From the NCBI GenBank assembly GCA_023426125.1, contig JAFABI010000010.1, positions 124,001 to 188,000 on the forward strand: DNA of 64,000 nt. Direction: 5' to 3'. The position numbers were made by a program, and so were the translations under genes. Positions within the stretch are counted from its first letter, which is position 1; each line of letters begins with the position of its first letter. This document shows, piece by piece, positions 9,070-18,784 of the stretch. The DNA comes from Bacillota bacterium. GTDB lineage: Bacteria; Bacillota; Clostridia; Acetivibrionales; DTU013. The notes under the pieces were generated by a model. The model worked only from the letters and a program-made list of their open reading frames with translations. It searched no databases and was not told where the DNA came from.

Positions 9070-9107
9070 AAAACGGATGGATTATCTTTTGATAGCCCAT
9101 CCGTTTT
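9070..9107 (+). terminator. Hairpin terminator or attenuator between divergent genes
   Basis: AAAACGGATGG (9070-9080) pairs with CCATCCGTTTT (9097-9107), an eleven-pair stem ending in U-rich sequence on either strand. It lies in the 350-base gap between two divergent genes, upstream of the permease promoter, so it may end transcription from elsewhere. The rest of the gap shows nothing but that promoter. Confidence 0.6.
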
Positions 9108-9197
9108 AATTATTTCCACTGTCCACTTGACAGGGTGCATATCAAACCCTGAAGCCCTTTGTGCTTTAGCCTACATTTTTCTGTATCCGGTTACCCG

Positions 9198-9226
9198 TTG
9201 ACAAGCCCGGATAGAAAGTATACCAT
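9198..9226 (+). promoter_or_regulatory. Promoter of the lactate permease gene
   Basis: TTGACA at 9198-9203 and TACCAT at 9221-9226 are 17 bases apart. The start would be near 9233, leaving a leader of about 34 bases with GGAGG before the TTG start codon. Confidence 0.65.
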
Positions 9227-9266
9227 TATAGAAATTTATTGCTTTTTACAGTAGGAGGACATACTC

Positions 9267-10784
9267 TTGAGTTCGACAGTACTATTCCTGATTGCGGTGA
9301 TTCCTATTTTATGGCTTATTGTTGCTCTTGGTACATCCTTGCTTGAAGTACATATTACATCGTTGATCGCGCTGATGCTGGCCATGGCGCTGGCTTTAGC
9401 CGCATTCGGCATGAACGTCCCCGGCGTCCTGACGGCAGCCCTGGAAGGCACTCTTCTTGGCCTGTGGCCGATTCTTGCGGTCATTATTTCGGCAATATTC
9501 ACCTATAAGCTGGCGTCCTTCACAAAAAGCATGGACCTGATCAAGGTCATGCTCTCCGGCATCAGTAACGACAGCCGCATCCAGGTGCTTGTGCTGGCAT
9601 GGGGCTTTGGCGGATTCCTTGAAGCTATTTCCGGCTATGGCACCTCCGTTGCCATCCCTGCCAGTATCCTGATCGTACTGGGCTTTGAAGCACTGCCTGC
9701 GGCGGTCATCTGCCTGGTGGCAAATACGGTTCCCACCGCCTATGGCGCAGTGGGAATAGCTGTTACGACCCTCGCAAAGGTAACCGGACTGGATGTGGGA
9801 ACACTGAACTTTTACATCGGCATACAGCTATCACTTTTTATCGTGTTGTGTCCCTTTGTGCTGGTGGTGATTACGGGCAAAGGCTTCAAAAGCCTGAAAG
9901 GCGTGATGGGAATCACGCTTGTATCGGGAGTCGCCTTTGCGCTGCCCCAGCTCTTTGCGGCAAGGTTTCTTACAGAGCAGCTTCCCACCCTTGCCGGGAG
10001 CCTGTGCAGTCTGGGCGCAACCATTCTGTGGGCGAGACTTTTCCATAAAGACAAGAAGGCTCCCGCAAGGGAGAAGATATCTGCGAAAAGCGCATTGCTC
10101 GCCTGGCTGCCCTATATTCTGATCTTTTCCTTCATCATCCTGACCAGCCCGCTGGTGCCCCCAATCAACCAGCTTCTGGAGCATGTGAAAACCTCCGCAG
10201 TGATTTATACCGGTCAGGACGCCAGCCCTATGACATTCAAGTGGATAAACTCGCCCGGAACCCTCATATTTCTGGCTGCAATCCTGGGGAGCCTGGCGCA
10301 GGGCGCAAGAATAGCGGAAATTTTCAGGATTTTCCTTGCTACCTTGAAACAGATGTGGAAATCCAGCGTCACTGTCCTCTCCATCGTGGCAGTTGCAAAA
10401 GTAATGGGCTACAGCGGTATGGTCGCTTCCATTGCAGCCATGCTGGTAAGGTCCACAGGATCGTTTTATCCCTTTATTTCACCTTTCATCGGCACGCTCG
10501 GCACCTTTCTGACCGGCAGTGACACCTCTTCCAACGTACTCTTCGGGGCTCTCCAGAAAGAAGCCGCCGGTCTCATCAATGGAAATCCGTACTGGCTGGC
10601 AGCCGCAAATACGGCGGGAGCAACGGCAGGCAAAATGATCTCCCCGCAAAGCATAGCCGTAGCAACTTCCGCAGCAGGGCTGGCCGGATATGAAGGAAGG
10701 ATTTTCAGGAAAACCATCCCCTACTGCATTGCCTATGTCCTCCTGCTGGGAATATTCATCTATGCGGGAATGAACTTTTTGTAG
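9267..10784 (+). CDS. lctP: L-lactate permease family transporter
   Basis: A 505-residue, very hydrophobic protein with about 12-14 membrane segments. Seen: the family pattern FGGFLEAISGYGTSVAIPAS around residue 115, ANTVPTAYGAVG, and a late TGSDTSSNVLFGALQ segment with NTAGATAGKMISPQ, all hallmarks of LctP/GlcA carriers (TC 2.A.14). These carry lactate or glycolate with protons across the cell membrane. The length is slightly under the usual 530-550. The TTG start has GGAGG eight bases before it. No lactate dehydrogenase is next to it, so the direction of transport in this organism is open. Confidence 0.93.
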   Translation: MSSTVLFLIAVIPILWLIVALGTSLLEVHITSLIALMLAMALALAAFGMNVPGVLTAALEGTLLGLWPILAVIISAIFTYKLASFTKSMDLIKVMLSGISNDSRIQVLVLAWGFGGFLEAISGYGTSVAIPASILIVLGFEALPAAVICLVANTVPTAYGAVGIAVTTLAKVTGLDVGTLNFYIGIQLSLFIVLCPFVLVVITGKGFKSLKGVMGITLVSGVAFALPQLFAARFLTEQLPTLAGSLCSLGATILWARLFHKDKKAPAREKISAKSALLAWLPYILIFSFIILTSPLVPPINQLLEHVKTSAVIYTGQDASPMTFKWINSPGTLIFLAAILGSLAQGARIAEIFRIFLATLKQMWKSSVTVLSIVAVAKVMGYSGMVASIAAMLVRSTGSFYPFISPFIGTLGTFLTGSDTSSNVLFGALQKEAAGLINGNPYWLAAANTAGATAGKMISPQSIAVATSAAGLAGYEGRIFRKTIPYCIAYVLLLGIFIYAGMNFL

Positions 10785-10872
10785 GTGTAAAAACAGACAT
10801 CGTCTACAATAAACATAAAAACTGCAGACTGCGAATAACTTTTATAACAAGTAAAAATATTCGGAGTCGTAT

Positions 10873-12378
10873 GTGCGGATAGATAAATTTTACAAGGATT
10901 CTTTAATTTTAACGCTATCCAATCTGGTGACAGGAATCATCGGTTTCCTGTTTTCAGTTATCATTTCCAGGAAGCTTGGAGCAGAAGGGCTGGGGCTCTA
11001 CGGAATTATCATGCCGGTCTATGGTCTGCTGCTCTGTCTTACCAGTGAAGGGCTTGTTACTGCAATTTCAAAAATATCTGCGGTCTATTTCAACAAAAAA
11101 GACTTCAGAAATCTGAACAAAACAGTTACAACCGTATTCATCATGGTATTTCTATGGAGCCTGGGCGTTGCTCTGTTAACCTTTCTTACCTCGTCCGGTA
11201 TCAGCGATTTTTTCATCCGGGACAAAAGAGCCGCCGATGCTGTAAAAATACTCTGCCCGGCACTGATCTTTGTCCCGCTGTCCGCGATTATCAAAGGCTA
11301 TTTCTACGGATTGGGCAAATACAGGATCACCGCTTCGGTAGATATTGTGGAAAAGCTGCTGAGGGTGCTGATTCTCCTTGGCACCATTGCCGTTTTGTCC
11401 ATCAGCGATATTAAAAATATGGTATCGGCAGCATACTTTGCACTGACTGCAGGTGAAATGACAAGTCTCGCAATTTTGTACGCATTTTATAGAGTATACA
11501 GGAATAAACACAAAGTCGGAGGTATGAAAATAAAAACGCGGATCCAGTTGATGTTTGACGTCCTGGTCATATCATTTCCGCTTAACATTAACGGTTTTTT
11601 ATCCTCGATCATATCGACCGCTACAACGCTTATTCTGCCCAGAAGAATTGTACAGGCGGGCTTTTCCTACAATGAAGCCCTGGCCTTGATCGGCAAGTTT
11701 TCAGGGATGGCCATGAATATCGTATACCTGCCCTTCATTATCGTAAGCTCAATGCTTACGGTACTCATTCCCGACCTTTCCACCAGCGTTAATAAAAAAG
11801 ACGCCTGGGCCGCTGAAGACCGGATTGCACAGGTTTTGAAAATATCCTGCCTGGTGGGGATTTCCACACTGGCAATCGCCTTCACAATCCCTGATCTGCT
11901 TGGAGAATTGCTTTATGGAAGACCGGATTTGGGCGGTATGATAAGATTTGCCTCCATTGCAGGCTTTATCAGCTATATTTCCTCCCCTACCTTCGGAATT
12001 CTCAACGGTTTGGGGAAACAGAGCATACTCTTGCGGAATTCGCTCCTGGTAGCGGTTGAAGGGCTTATCCTGATATTTATCCTGACCGGGATACCATTAT
12101 TGAATATCTATGGATACGGGATATCCATTATCATTACTTCCATTACCGCATTGATAATGAACCTTGCCGAGATACGCAAATATTGTGAGGTGAAGCTCGA
12201 ATTGTCGGACATCGTTACAATTGGACTGATAGGCGTGCTTGCATTTGTTTTTCTGCAACTGATAAATATGTTGCTGACCGGAGCAGCCACCGTAATCAGA
12301 GCCGTCCTTATCATTCCGGCAGGCTTTCTATCGGTTTTTGTGCTGACAGCAATGGCTAAGAGAGTAAACAGCATGTAA
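10873..12378 (+). CDS. SpoVB-like polysaccharide flippase (MOP superfamily)
   Basis: A 501-residue protein with about 14 membrane helices. Seen: the N-terminal pattern FYKDSLILTLSNLVTGIIGF and SRKLGAEGLGLYGIIMPVY, as in stage V sporulation protein B and related lipid-linked sugar flippases. In Bacillus, SpoVB/MurJ-type proteins flip peptidoglycan precursors during spore cortex formation; clostridial genomes hold several paralogues, so cortex or surface polysaccharide roles are both possible. It starts at a GTG with GGAG six bases upstream, 88 bases after lctP, without a clear terminator between them. Confidence 0.88.
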   Translation: MRIDKFYKDSLILTLSNLVTGIIGFLFSVIISRKLGAEGLGLYGIIMPVYGLLLCLTSEGLVTAISKISAVYFNKKDFRNLNKTVTTVFIMVFLWSLGVALLTFLTSSGISDFFIRDKRAADAVKILCPALIFVPLSAIIKGYFYGLGKYRITASVDIVEKLLRVLILLGTIAVLSISDIKNMVSAAYFALTAGEMTSLAILYAFYRVYRNKHKVGGMKIKTRIQLMFDVLVISFPLNINGFLSSIISTATTLILPRRIVQAGFSYNEALALIGKFSGMAMNIVYLPFIIVSSMLTVLIPDLSTSVNKKDAWAAEDRIAQVLKISCLVGISTLAIAFTIPDLLGELLYGRPDLGGMIRFASIAGFISYISSPTFGILNGLGKQSILLRNSLLVAVEGLILIFILTGIPLLNIYGYGISIIITSITALIMNLAEIRKYCEVKLELSDIVTIGLIGVLAFVFLQLINMLLTGAATVIRAVLIIPAGFLSVFVLTAMAKRVNSM

Positions 12379-12523
12379 ATATGTATGCTCCGCGCTGTTC
12401 TTTCTATGTATTCTGCCTGGTAAGCTCCTTTATGCCAATTGCCCTATCCAGGAAAACTTGCGCTCCTATTCTCCGCTCTTCCGTCTTTCCATTTGCCTTT
12501 TCAAGCATTCAAACACCTTCTCA

Positions 12524-12625
12524 TCATCTCGTTGCTGACTTCATAAGCTCGGAATTCTCGGTGCTTTCCGATATCATCATCAAGTCCAGTTTTTCTCTCA
12601 GTTTCTCCATTTTTTCTTTATCCAT
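12524..12625 (-). pseudogene. Possible Spo0E-like phosphatase remnant with an early stop
   Basis: In the 393-base gap the minus strand has GGGGGGAAG, two bases, then an ATG opening 33 codons rich in KLREKLDLMM-type helix residues. That helix, a short loop and ELMKSAT resemble the first half of Spo0E-family aspartyl-phosphate phosphatases. The frame stops where the conserved S-x-x-L/M-D motif should be; one frame over, the DNA reads SNEMMRRCLNA and then stops, which would continue the helix. A one-base deletion would explain this. The ribosome site is strong, so a short peptide may still be made. The rest of the gap holds no recognised feature. Confidence 0.4.
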
Positions 12626-12771
12626 AACTTCCCCCCTGGAGTATACATCTGTCCCTTTTTTAAATGCATCCTTTTTTTAAGACCGGGTATGCCGTCGGAT
12701 TTATATCTGCTATAATATCCTAAGAATGTTTTATACAGCTATAGTTAAATTTCCATATATGGGAGGTATGC

Positions 12772-15471
12772 TTGAAAACTCAAGCCACAACAACCGTAAC
12801 AGGCAATGATGCTTTAAATACAAGAAGAGAAATTATCGTCCTGATCCATCCGGAAGGGTTTGGGCTTGACTGGCAGGAGACGGATGCGCCATTGGAAAGC
12901 AGTCATGTTCGTGTTCAGCAGGATTTTTTTGAGAAATGGCGTGATAATCCGTACAAAGCCCTTTTCTGCCTTGGCTTTACAGGCTTGTCCGTACCCGTAT
13001 CCGATTCACTCCATTTTCTTTGCACGACCGCTTCTATCTTTGTAAAAGCCTTATCCAAAAAGCCGGACATCGAATTTTTAAGAGAAAAAACTGTTGTCGA
13101 ACCGGACCCGGGAGAAATAGAAAGTATCATTAACAATGCACCCTTCATGAATGGCAAGGAGTATATAGGCAGTGAATGGGTCACGCAGGTATGGCAAAAG
13201 CTGAACGATTCATTTATAGACCAGATCAGCCATTACCAGGGCAGCGTCGCAGAGTTTTTTGCCTTGCTGAATCCCTTTGTCCATACTATGGGGCGGATAT
13301 TTTTCCATCTTGTCGAAAGCAAAAAGGACGACTATCCCTTTGCTTTCATGGCTACTTATTCCTCCATGGTTTCAAATGAAGGAAAAACACGGCATCTTCC
13401 TCTAAAAAACGCACTTGCGGAATATAAAAACGACAATAAAAAATTGCTGGAGCTTCTGTCCACTGTTAACAAGGCCTCGCAAAAAAGTGATTTTATTTAC
13501 GGCATGGTTGACTCAGGCGAAATATTTCATCCCATTGGATTAATAGCAAGCGAAGCATACACCTTCCTCAAGGAAATACCCATATACGAGGAAGCGGGTA
13601 TTCTTTGCCGCATACCCAACTGGTGGAAAAGCAAATCCAATTCTCTACGGCTATCGGTCAAAATCGGTACAAAGCCGCCTTCACTCCTGGGATTTGACGC
13701 GCTTGTGGATTTTGACGCACAGATATCCATGGGTGATGATAAATTGACGATCGCCGAATTGAAAAAATTGCTTTCTGAAACAGAAGGACTGGCCTTCATC
13801 AAAGGCAAATGGGTCGAGGTCAATCACGAAAAGCTCAAAGAGACGCTCCTGGCATATGAACAGGCGCAGAAGCTTATGGGCGGGAATGATATGACCCTGC
13901 TGGAAGCCATGAGGTTTCAGTTGAACCCGGCCGAAACGCTGAATCTTAAGGATAAAGCCGGAGAAATCGAGATTACCAACGGACAATGGCTGAATACCGT
14001 TGTTTCCAGATTGACTCATCCTGAAAGCATGGAAACGGTATATGCCGGAAAGGATTTTCATGCGGACTTGCGGTCATACCAGGAAAGAGGACTGGCATGG
14101 CTGCATTTTATGAAATCCCTTGGCCTTGGAGCCTGTCTTGCCGATGACATGGGGCTTGGAAAGACCATTCAGGTCATTGCCCTTTTAAATTACATAAGAT
14201 CTGTAAAAAAGGAAAAAGCGCTGCTTGTAATCCCAGCGTCCTTGATCGGCAACTGGATGAATGAAATAGCCAGGTTTGCGCCCTCGCTGAAGTATTATGT
14301 CCTGCATCCCTCTGAAAACAGTGGTACAGGCCTGGAGGAAGCGGAAATAACCGAACAGTATGAATTGTTCATAACAACCTACGGTATGCTTTTAAGGTAT
14401 GACTGGCTGAAGGAAATTTCCTGGAATACAGTGATCCTGGATGAGGCACAGGCGATTAAAAACCCGGAAACCAGGCAGACAAAGGCGGCAAAACAGCTGA
14501 AGGCAGCCTATCGGATTGCAATGACTGGAACTCCTGTGGAAAACAGGCTTTCAGACCTCTGGTCATTGTTTGATTTCCTCAACAAGGGACTTCTGGGGAG
14601 CCCAAAGGAATTTACGGATTTCACCAAAAGGTTAAAGGAAAATCCATCCGATTATTCACGGCTGAAAAAAGCTGTCAGCCCATTTATTTTAAGAAGGCTG
14701 AAAACAGATAAGACTATCCTTACGGACCTGCCCGAAAAGATTGAAATGAAGACCTACTCTGTGCTGTCAAAGAAACAGGCGGCCCTGTATGATTCCCTCG
14801 TGGAAGAGATCAAAGCCAGGCTTGAGTCTTCGGAGGACGGGATTGAAAGAAAAGGGCTGATACTGTCCTCCATTATGAAATTCAAGCAGATTTGCAATCA
14901 TCCCGATCAATACCTGGGACAGGCTTTTTATACGGAAAATGAAAGCGGAAAATATGCAAGGCTCAGAGAAATTTGCGAGACAATTTATGAAAAAAGGGAG
15001 AGAGTCCTTGTATTCACACAGTTTAAAGAAATCACACAGCCTCTGAAAGAATTCCTCCAGTCCGTCTTTCATCATCAAGGCCTTATTTTGCATGGAGAGA
15101 CGCCGGTAGCCAAAAGACGGGAAATTGTTGTAAATTTTCAAGGTCCTACGTATGTTCCGTTCCTGGTGCTTTCCATAAAAGCGGGAGGCGTAGGCTTGAA
15201 CCTTACGTCGGCAAATCACGTGATACACTTTGACCGGTGGTGGAATCCGGCAGTGGAGAATCAAGCCACGGATAGAGCGTTCCGGATCGGGCAAAAGAAA
15301 AATGTCATCGTGCACAAATTTATTACCAAAGGTACAATTGAAGAGAAGATTGACAGGATGATCGAGGAAAAAACAAAGCTGTCCAGAGATATCATTCCGG
15401 ATATCCAGGAGAGCTGGATCACGGAAATGGATAACAAGCAGCTGATGGATTTATTCAGGCTGGAAAGGTAG
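12772..15471 (+). CDS. SNF2-family DEAD/DEAH helicase (HepA-like)
   Basis: An 899-residue protein: a unique N-terminal part with a bacterial SNF2-associated region (about 1-430), then two RecA-like lobes. Seen: motif I DMGLGKT (459-465), motif II DEAQ (557-560), motif III MTGTPVENR, and motif VI QATDRAFRIGQ. SNF2 ATPases use ATP to track along double-stranded DNA and remodel bound protein; HepA/RapA recycles stalled RNA polymerase. The target of this subfamily is not known to me. The TTG start has GGAGG five bases upstream. Only six bases separate it from the SWIM zinc-finger gene, so the two are co-transcribed and probably act together; in other bacteria a SWIM domain is fused to a SNF2 helicase. 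Confidence 0.93.
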   Translation: MKTQATTTVTGNDALNTRREIIVLIHPEGFGLDWQETDAPLESSHVRVQQDFFEKWRDNPYKALFCLGFTGLSVPVSDSLHFLCTTASIFVKALSKKPDIEFLREKTVVEPDPGEIESIINNAPFMNGKEYIGSEWVTQVWQKLNDSFIDQISHYQGSVAEFFALLNPFVHTMGRIFFHLVESKKDDYPFAFMATYSSMVSNEGKTRHLPLKNALAEYKNDNKKLLELLSTVNKASQKSDFIYGMVDSGEIFHPIGLIASEAYTFLKEIPIYEEAGILCRIPNWWKSKSNSLRLSVKIGTKPPSLLGFDALVDFDAQISMGDDKLTIAELKKLLSETEGLAFIKGKWVEVNHEKLKETLLAYEQAQKLMGGNDMTLLEAMRFQLNPAETLNLKDKAGEIEITNGQWLNTVVSRLTHPESMETVYAGKDFHADLRSYQERGLAWLHFMKSLGLGACLADDMGLGKTIQVIALLNYIRSVKKEKALLVIPASLIGNWMNEIARFAPSLKYYVLHPSENSGTGLEEAEITEQYELFITTYGMLLRYDWLKEISWNTVILDEAQAIKNPETRQTKAAKQLKAAYRIAMTGTPVENRLSDLWSLFDFLNKGLLGSPKEFTDFTKRLKENPSDYSRLKKAVSPFILRRLKTDKTILTDLPEKIEMKTYSVLSKKQAALYDSLVEEIKARLESSEDGIERKGLILSSIMKFKQICNHPDQYLGQAFYTENESGKYARLREICETIYEKRERVLVFTQFKEITQPLKEFLQSVFHHQGLILHGETPVAKRREIVVNFQGPTYVPFLVLSIKAGGVGLNLTSANHVIHFDRWWNPAVENQATDRAFRIGQKKNVIVHKFITKGTIEEKIDRMIEEKTKLSRDIIPDIQESWITEMDNKQLMDLFRLER

Positions 15472-15477
15472 GATACC

Positions 15478-16287
15478 ATGTCTTATAATGGTTTTGGAGA
15501 ATATGTTTCTGTTGCTGAAAAGAAGGAACGCAACAGGAAGGCGGCAGAAAAGCTGAAAAAAAAGAATCCCGGTCTCGCACCGGTCGTGGTGAGCGGAAGA
15601 AAGCTGGCGTCCACATGGTGGGGAAAAGCCTGGAACGACAACCTTGAGAGCTATTCCGACTATGCAAACCGCATGGGCAGAGGGCGCAGCTATATATCCC
15701 ACGGCGCAATCCTTGACCTTCAGATAGTTCCGGGAAAGGTTACCGCCCTTGTGCAGGGAAGCAAAAGAAAGCCCTATGAGATCGGTATTTTCATCCATCC
15801 GCTGGATAAAGCCGCATGGGAGAAAATCGTCAAGGCCTGCGAAGGAAAAATCGAATCGCTGCAGGAATTGGTGGAGGGCAAGTTCCCAAAAGCCCTTGAT
15901 GAGCTGTTCACAGCCAGAGGCAACGGGCTTTTCCCTGCTTCAAAGGAAATCCAGCTTAGCTGCAGCTGCCCCGATTATGCCGGCATGTGCAAACACATTG
16001 CCGCTTCCCTGTATGGGATAGGCGTTAGGCTTGATGAGAACCCGGCGCTTTTCTTCACTCTACGTAATGTCAATATTGATGAATTGATTTCAAAGGCTGT
16101 CGTGCAAAAATCAGAGACGCTTCTTAGCAAATCCGGAAGAAAGAGCAGGAGAGTTATTAAAAGCGACGATATTTCGGCGATGTTTGGTATCGAGCTGGAG
16201 GATGAAACGCGGGAGCCCGGAAAGGAAGATGCGGCAGCAATAAAAAAGGCCGCAGGAAAAAGAGGGAGAAAGCCCGGGATAAAGTAG
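15478..16287 (+). CDS. SWIM zinc-finger protein paired with the SNF2 helicase
   Basis: A 269-residue basic protein. Seen: the SWIM motif C-x-C-x6-C-x-H (C162, C164, C171, H173 in SCSCPDYAGMCKHIAA), preceded by a WWGKAWNDNLE segment typical of this bacterial family, and a lysine/arginine-rich C-terminus. SWIM fingers bind DNA or protein. The tight spacing behind the SNF2 gene suggests it is the partner that recruits or guides the helicase. I see no catalytic motif. The 116 bases downstream show no clear terminator. Confidence 0.9.
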   Translation: MSYNGFGEYVSVAEKKERNRKAAEKLKKKNPGLAPVVVSGRKLASTWWGKAWNDNLESYSDYANRMGRGRSYISHGAILDLQIVPGKVTALVQGSKRKPYEIGIFIHPLDKAAWEKIVKACEGKIESLQELVEGKFPKALDELFTARGNGLFPASKEIQLSCSCPDYAGMCKHIAASLYGIGVRLDENPALFFTLRNVNIDELISKAVVQKSETLLSKSGRKSRRVIKSDDISAMFGIELEDETREPGKEDAAAIKKAAGKRGRKPGIK

Positions 16288-16403
16288 AACCTTGCTGTAA
16301 ATCAGCCTTCGGGCAATGCTACTTACAATAACAGAATCCTTGAGATGCCATAGGAAGATAAGTACGCACAGCTTGCACCATAAAAATCAACCGACTCGTC
16401 CCC

Positions 16404-17387
16404 TTATTCCACCGATGCCGGCGCAAGACCCTGTACAAAATTCCCCGCGCCATTGAACTGCGGTTCTATGACAAACTGGCCGGTCCTGTCTATATAGCCC
16501 CATTTGCCTGTCCTTTCATCTCCTTCAAGCACTGCCGCAAAACCTTCGCTGAAATCTCGCGCATCTCCGAACCGGGCCTCAATGACAAGCTCTCCGCTTT
16601 TGTTGATATAGCCCCATTTGCCATTCTTTGCATCTCCGATTTTAACGGCGGCAAGGTCTTCGCTAAAAGAGCTCGCCCACGCATATTCAGGGGCTATCAC
16701 CAGTTTACCGCTTTTGTCCATAAACCCCCAATCCGCCTTCTCCTGATCCCCGCTTAGCTTTACACTGCTCAGGCCGTCGCTGAAAGCGCCGCAATAAGCA
16801 TACTGCGCTTTGATGACGACGTTTCCGTCCCTGCCGATAAAACCGGTTTTAAGGTTTTCCGTGCTTCCGGTGCCATAAAGCGCAAGGTCTTCGCTGAATA
16901 TGGAGGCAATGTCGAATTTAGGGGCAATCACCGTTTTGCCTTCATAATCAATGTATCCGTATTTCCCTTCTCCCGCAAATTTGACCGGAGCCAGACCCTT
17001 CACGAAGACCGATGCATCTTTATATTCCGTAGCGATTTTGGTGTTTCCGTCTTTACCGATATACGTCCATACGCCGGCATCTTCACTGCCTGTCCTCACA
17101 GGGCACAAGCCTTCATAGAAAGCTCTTACCCTGTCATATTTCGCCTCAATAACCATATTCCCCTTTGTATCGACAAACCCCCATTTGCCGTATTGGCTGC
17201 TCCCCACCATCACGCCCGCCAGCCCTTCGCTGAAACTCTGTGCGCCTCCGTATTGCGCTGTGATGACAAAGCTGCCGGTTTTATCAATAAAGCCGTAGTT
17301 ATATTGGGTCCCCATCATGGAGCATCCGGAAAATACCACTCCTGCAATCAAAAATGCTACAAACACTATGACCGTTTTTCTTATCAT
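16404..17387 (-). CDS. WG-repeat lipoprotein
   Basis: About 327 residues. The N-terminus is a lipoprotein signal ending in VVFSGC (lipobox), so the protein is anchored outside the membrane. The rest is eight WG-type repeats such as YGFIDKTGSFVI, KWGFVDTKGNMVI and KWGYIDRTGQFVI, each followed by a FSEGLA-like stretch. WG repeats build a beta-propeller-like or solenoid surface with an unknown ligand. The ATG at 17387 is preferred over a GTG two codons upstream because AGGAGG is six bases before it. It is a single gene; neighbours give no hint of function. Confidence 0.9.
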   Translation of the reverse strand: MIRKTVIVFVAFLIAGVVFSGCSMMGTQYNYGFIDKTGSFVITAQYGGAQSFSEGLAGVMVGSSQYGKWGFVDTKGNMVIEAKYDRVRAFYEGLCPVRTGSEDAGVWTYIGKDGNTKIATEYKDASVFVKGLAPVKFAGEGKYGYIDYEGKTVIAPKFDIASIFSEDLALYGTGSTENLKTGFIGRDGNVVIKAQYAYCGAFSDGLSSVKLSGDQEKADWGFMDKSGKLVIAPEYAWASSFSEDLAAVKIGDAKNGKWGYINKSGELVIEARFGDARDFSEGFAAVLEGDERTGKWGYIDRTGQFVIEPQFNGAGNFVQGLAPASVE

Positions 17388-17536
17388 TTCCACCCTCCTG
17401 TTGATTGTCCAGCAGGGCTATTATATCATTTATGCTTATGTCGGTAAATCATTAACTAAAACTTACCTGTATTGGCCCAATTCGCGAAAAGCAACAATGC
17501 AAAGTCGTACTTCAATTTGTAATATGAAAAAGCATA

Positions 17537-17582
17537 AGGGCGCGCATTGCGCGTCCGCAAATGCAATCTATATCAAACAGCT
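17537..17582. repeat. Partial copy of the 77-bp GTAGGGGCGCGC repeat
   Basis: GGGCGCGCATTGCGCGTCCG, then CAAATGCAATCTA and CAAACAGCT match the left half of the full copies at 32996 and 33203. The right inverted end is missing. Confidence 0.7.
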
Positions 17583-17616
17583 TTGGATAGTCCCTCCCCT
17601 GGATATCGCTTTAGGC

Positions 17617-17653
17617 AAAAGCAAAGCCAGGGACGGTTCCTGGCTTGCTTTTT
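17617..17653. terminator. Hairpin terminator downstream of the tandem P-loop ATPase gene
   Basis: AAAAGCAAAGCCAGG and CCTGGCTTGCTTTT pair with one bulged base and end in a T-run, so it can work in both directions. It lies 36 bases after the minus-strand ATPase stop. Confidence 0.65.
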
Positions 17654-17689
17654 GAAATATGCAGGAGAGAAAGACGGTCAACCCTTTGC

Positions 17690-18784
17690 CTATATCTCTG
17701 CGGCATAGGCCGTAATCCTCGCCATTACAGATTCCCAGCATCTCTGGACAGCTTCAAAATCCATATTGGGTATGTAATAGGCTTCCATATGATCATGAAG
17801 CCCTTTAGCCCGGGCTATGGTATCAAGCCCTTTCTGAAGCAGCGACTCAAAGGTTTTTTCGTTGTACTCCAATTCTTCCGAATATTTTTTCAGGATCTCC
17901 GGATACAGGAATTCATTCAGATCTATTTCCATAAGGGCTTCCTGTTCTGTGCTGTGATATTTGTTGCAGGTCGCAATGGAAATACCTTTCTCCGGAACTA
18001 CCAGGTGCTCCAGTTTCTCAGGATTTAGCGGACAGTAATAAGCTTCGGTATGGAAGCCCTTTTCCATCGCCGCTGCTTTCACCTTCTCCAGCAGGCTTTC
18101 AGTTCCGGTACCGGCCGCGCCCCTAATTATATAAAGCTTTCCCGTAAGGATGTTATCAAGGAAATTCTGCAACCCCGCGGGAGTAAGAGCGCTGGCAAAA
18201 AGCCTTCTTTCCCTTCCCTCCTTGCCTGCAACCGGATCCTCCGCAAACAATGCCTTCAAGAGTCTGTCAGCGGCAGCATTCAGCTTTGCCCTGTCCAGAG
18301 CCCATCCGTTGATTACGGCAGTATCTTCATAGACCGAAGCTGCAGCGTTTATGTACCTGTAAGCCCTTGCAAAAAGGCGGCCCACTTCTTTATTGACATT
18401 TAAAATTTCTTCTTTTTTTGCCCGCAAGCCCTCTTCCTTCCAAAAATCGCCCAAATGAATTATTTCATCCACCGCTCCCGGATTTCTCGGATCGACGATA
18501 TGCGGAGACGTGCCGTCGATCATTGCAATTCCCAGCTTTGGTATGACAATGCCATCCAGGCTTCCATTATCGCTGGAGCAATGCATGAACTCAGCATCGT
18601 AGCCCAGCTCCACCAGCTCCTGAGCCGTTTTTTTCATAAATGTACTTTTCCCCACACCAGGTCCGCCTTTGATGACAAAAATCCTCCTGGCCTCCTCCTG
18701 TGGTAATATGTAATTGTAAAAGCTGTGAAATCCTTTCGGCGTGTTTCCTCCGGGAAACATATGCCTTATATTTCCTTTAGACAT
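17690..18784 (-). CDS. Tandem P-loop ATPase, PRK06851-like
   Basis: About 364 residues with two P-loop domains. The first has a complete Walker A, GGPGVGKST, in an IFVIKGGPGVGKSTFMKK context; the second, IIRGAAGTGTESLL, has the same fold but the lysine is replaced, so it is probably inactive. The halves also share MHCSSDNGSLDGIVIP/YYCPLNPEKLEHLVVP-type segments, showing an internal duplication. This clostridial family is uncharacterised. The ATG at 18784 is preferred over one twelve codons upstream because GGGGGGA lies before it. The gene stands alone on the minus strand. Confidence 0.85.
   Translation of the reverse strand: MSKGNIRHMFPGGNTPKGFHSFYNYILPQEEARRIFVIKGGPGVGKSTFMKKTAQELVELGYDAEFMHCSSDNGSLDGIVIPKLGIAMIDGTSPHIVDPRNPGAVDEIIHLGDFWKEEGLRAKKEEILNVNKEVGRLFARAYRYINAAASVYEDTAVINGWALDRAKLNAAADRLLKALFAEDPVAGKEGRERRLFASALTPAGLQNFLDNILTGKLYIIRGAAGTGTESLLEKVKAAAMEKGFHTEAYYCPLNPEKLEHLVVPEKGISIATCNKYHSTEQEALMEIDLNEFLYPEILKKYSEELEYNEKTFESLLQKGLDTIARAKGLHDHMEAYYIPNMDFEAVQRCWESVMARITAYAAEI

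Noticed and set aside
12381..12680. 99-residue plus-strand ORF after the SpoVB-like gene
   Set aside because: It is the opposite strand of the Spo0E-like remnant and has no ribosome site.
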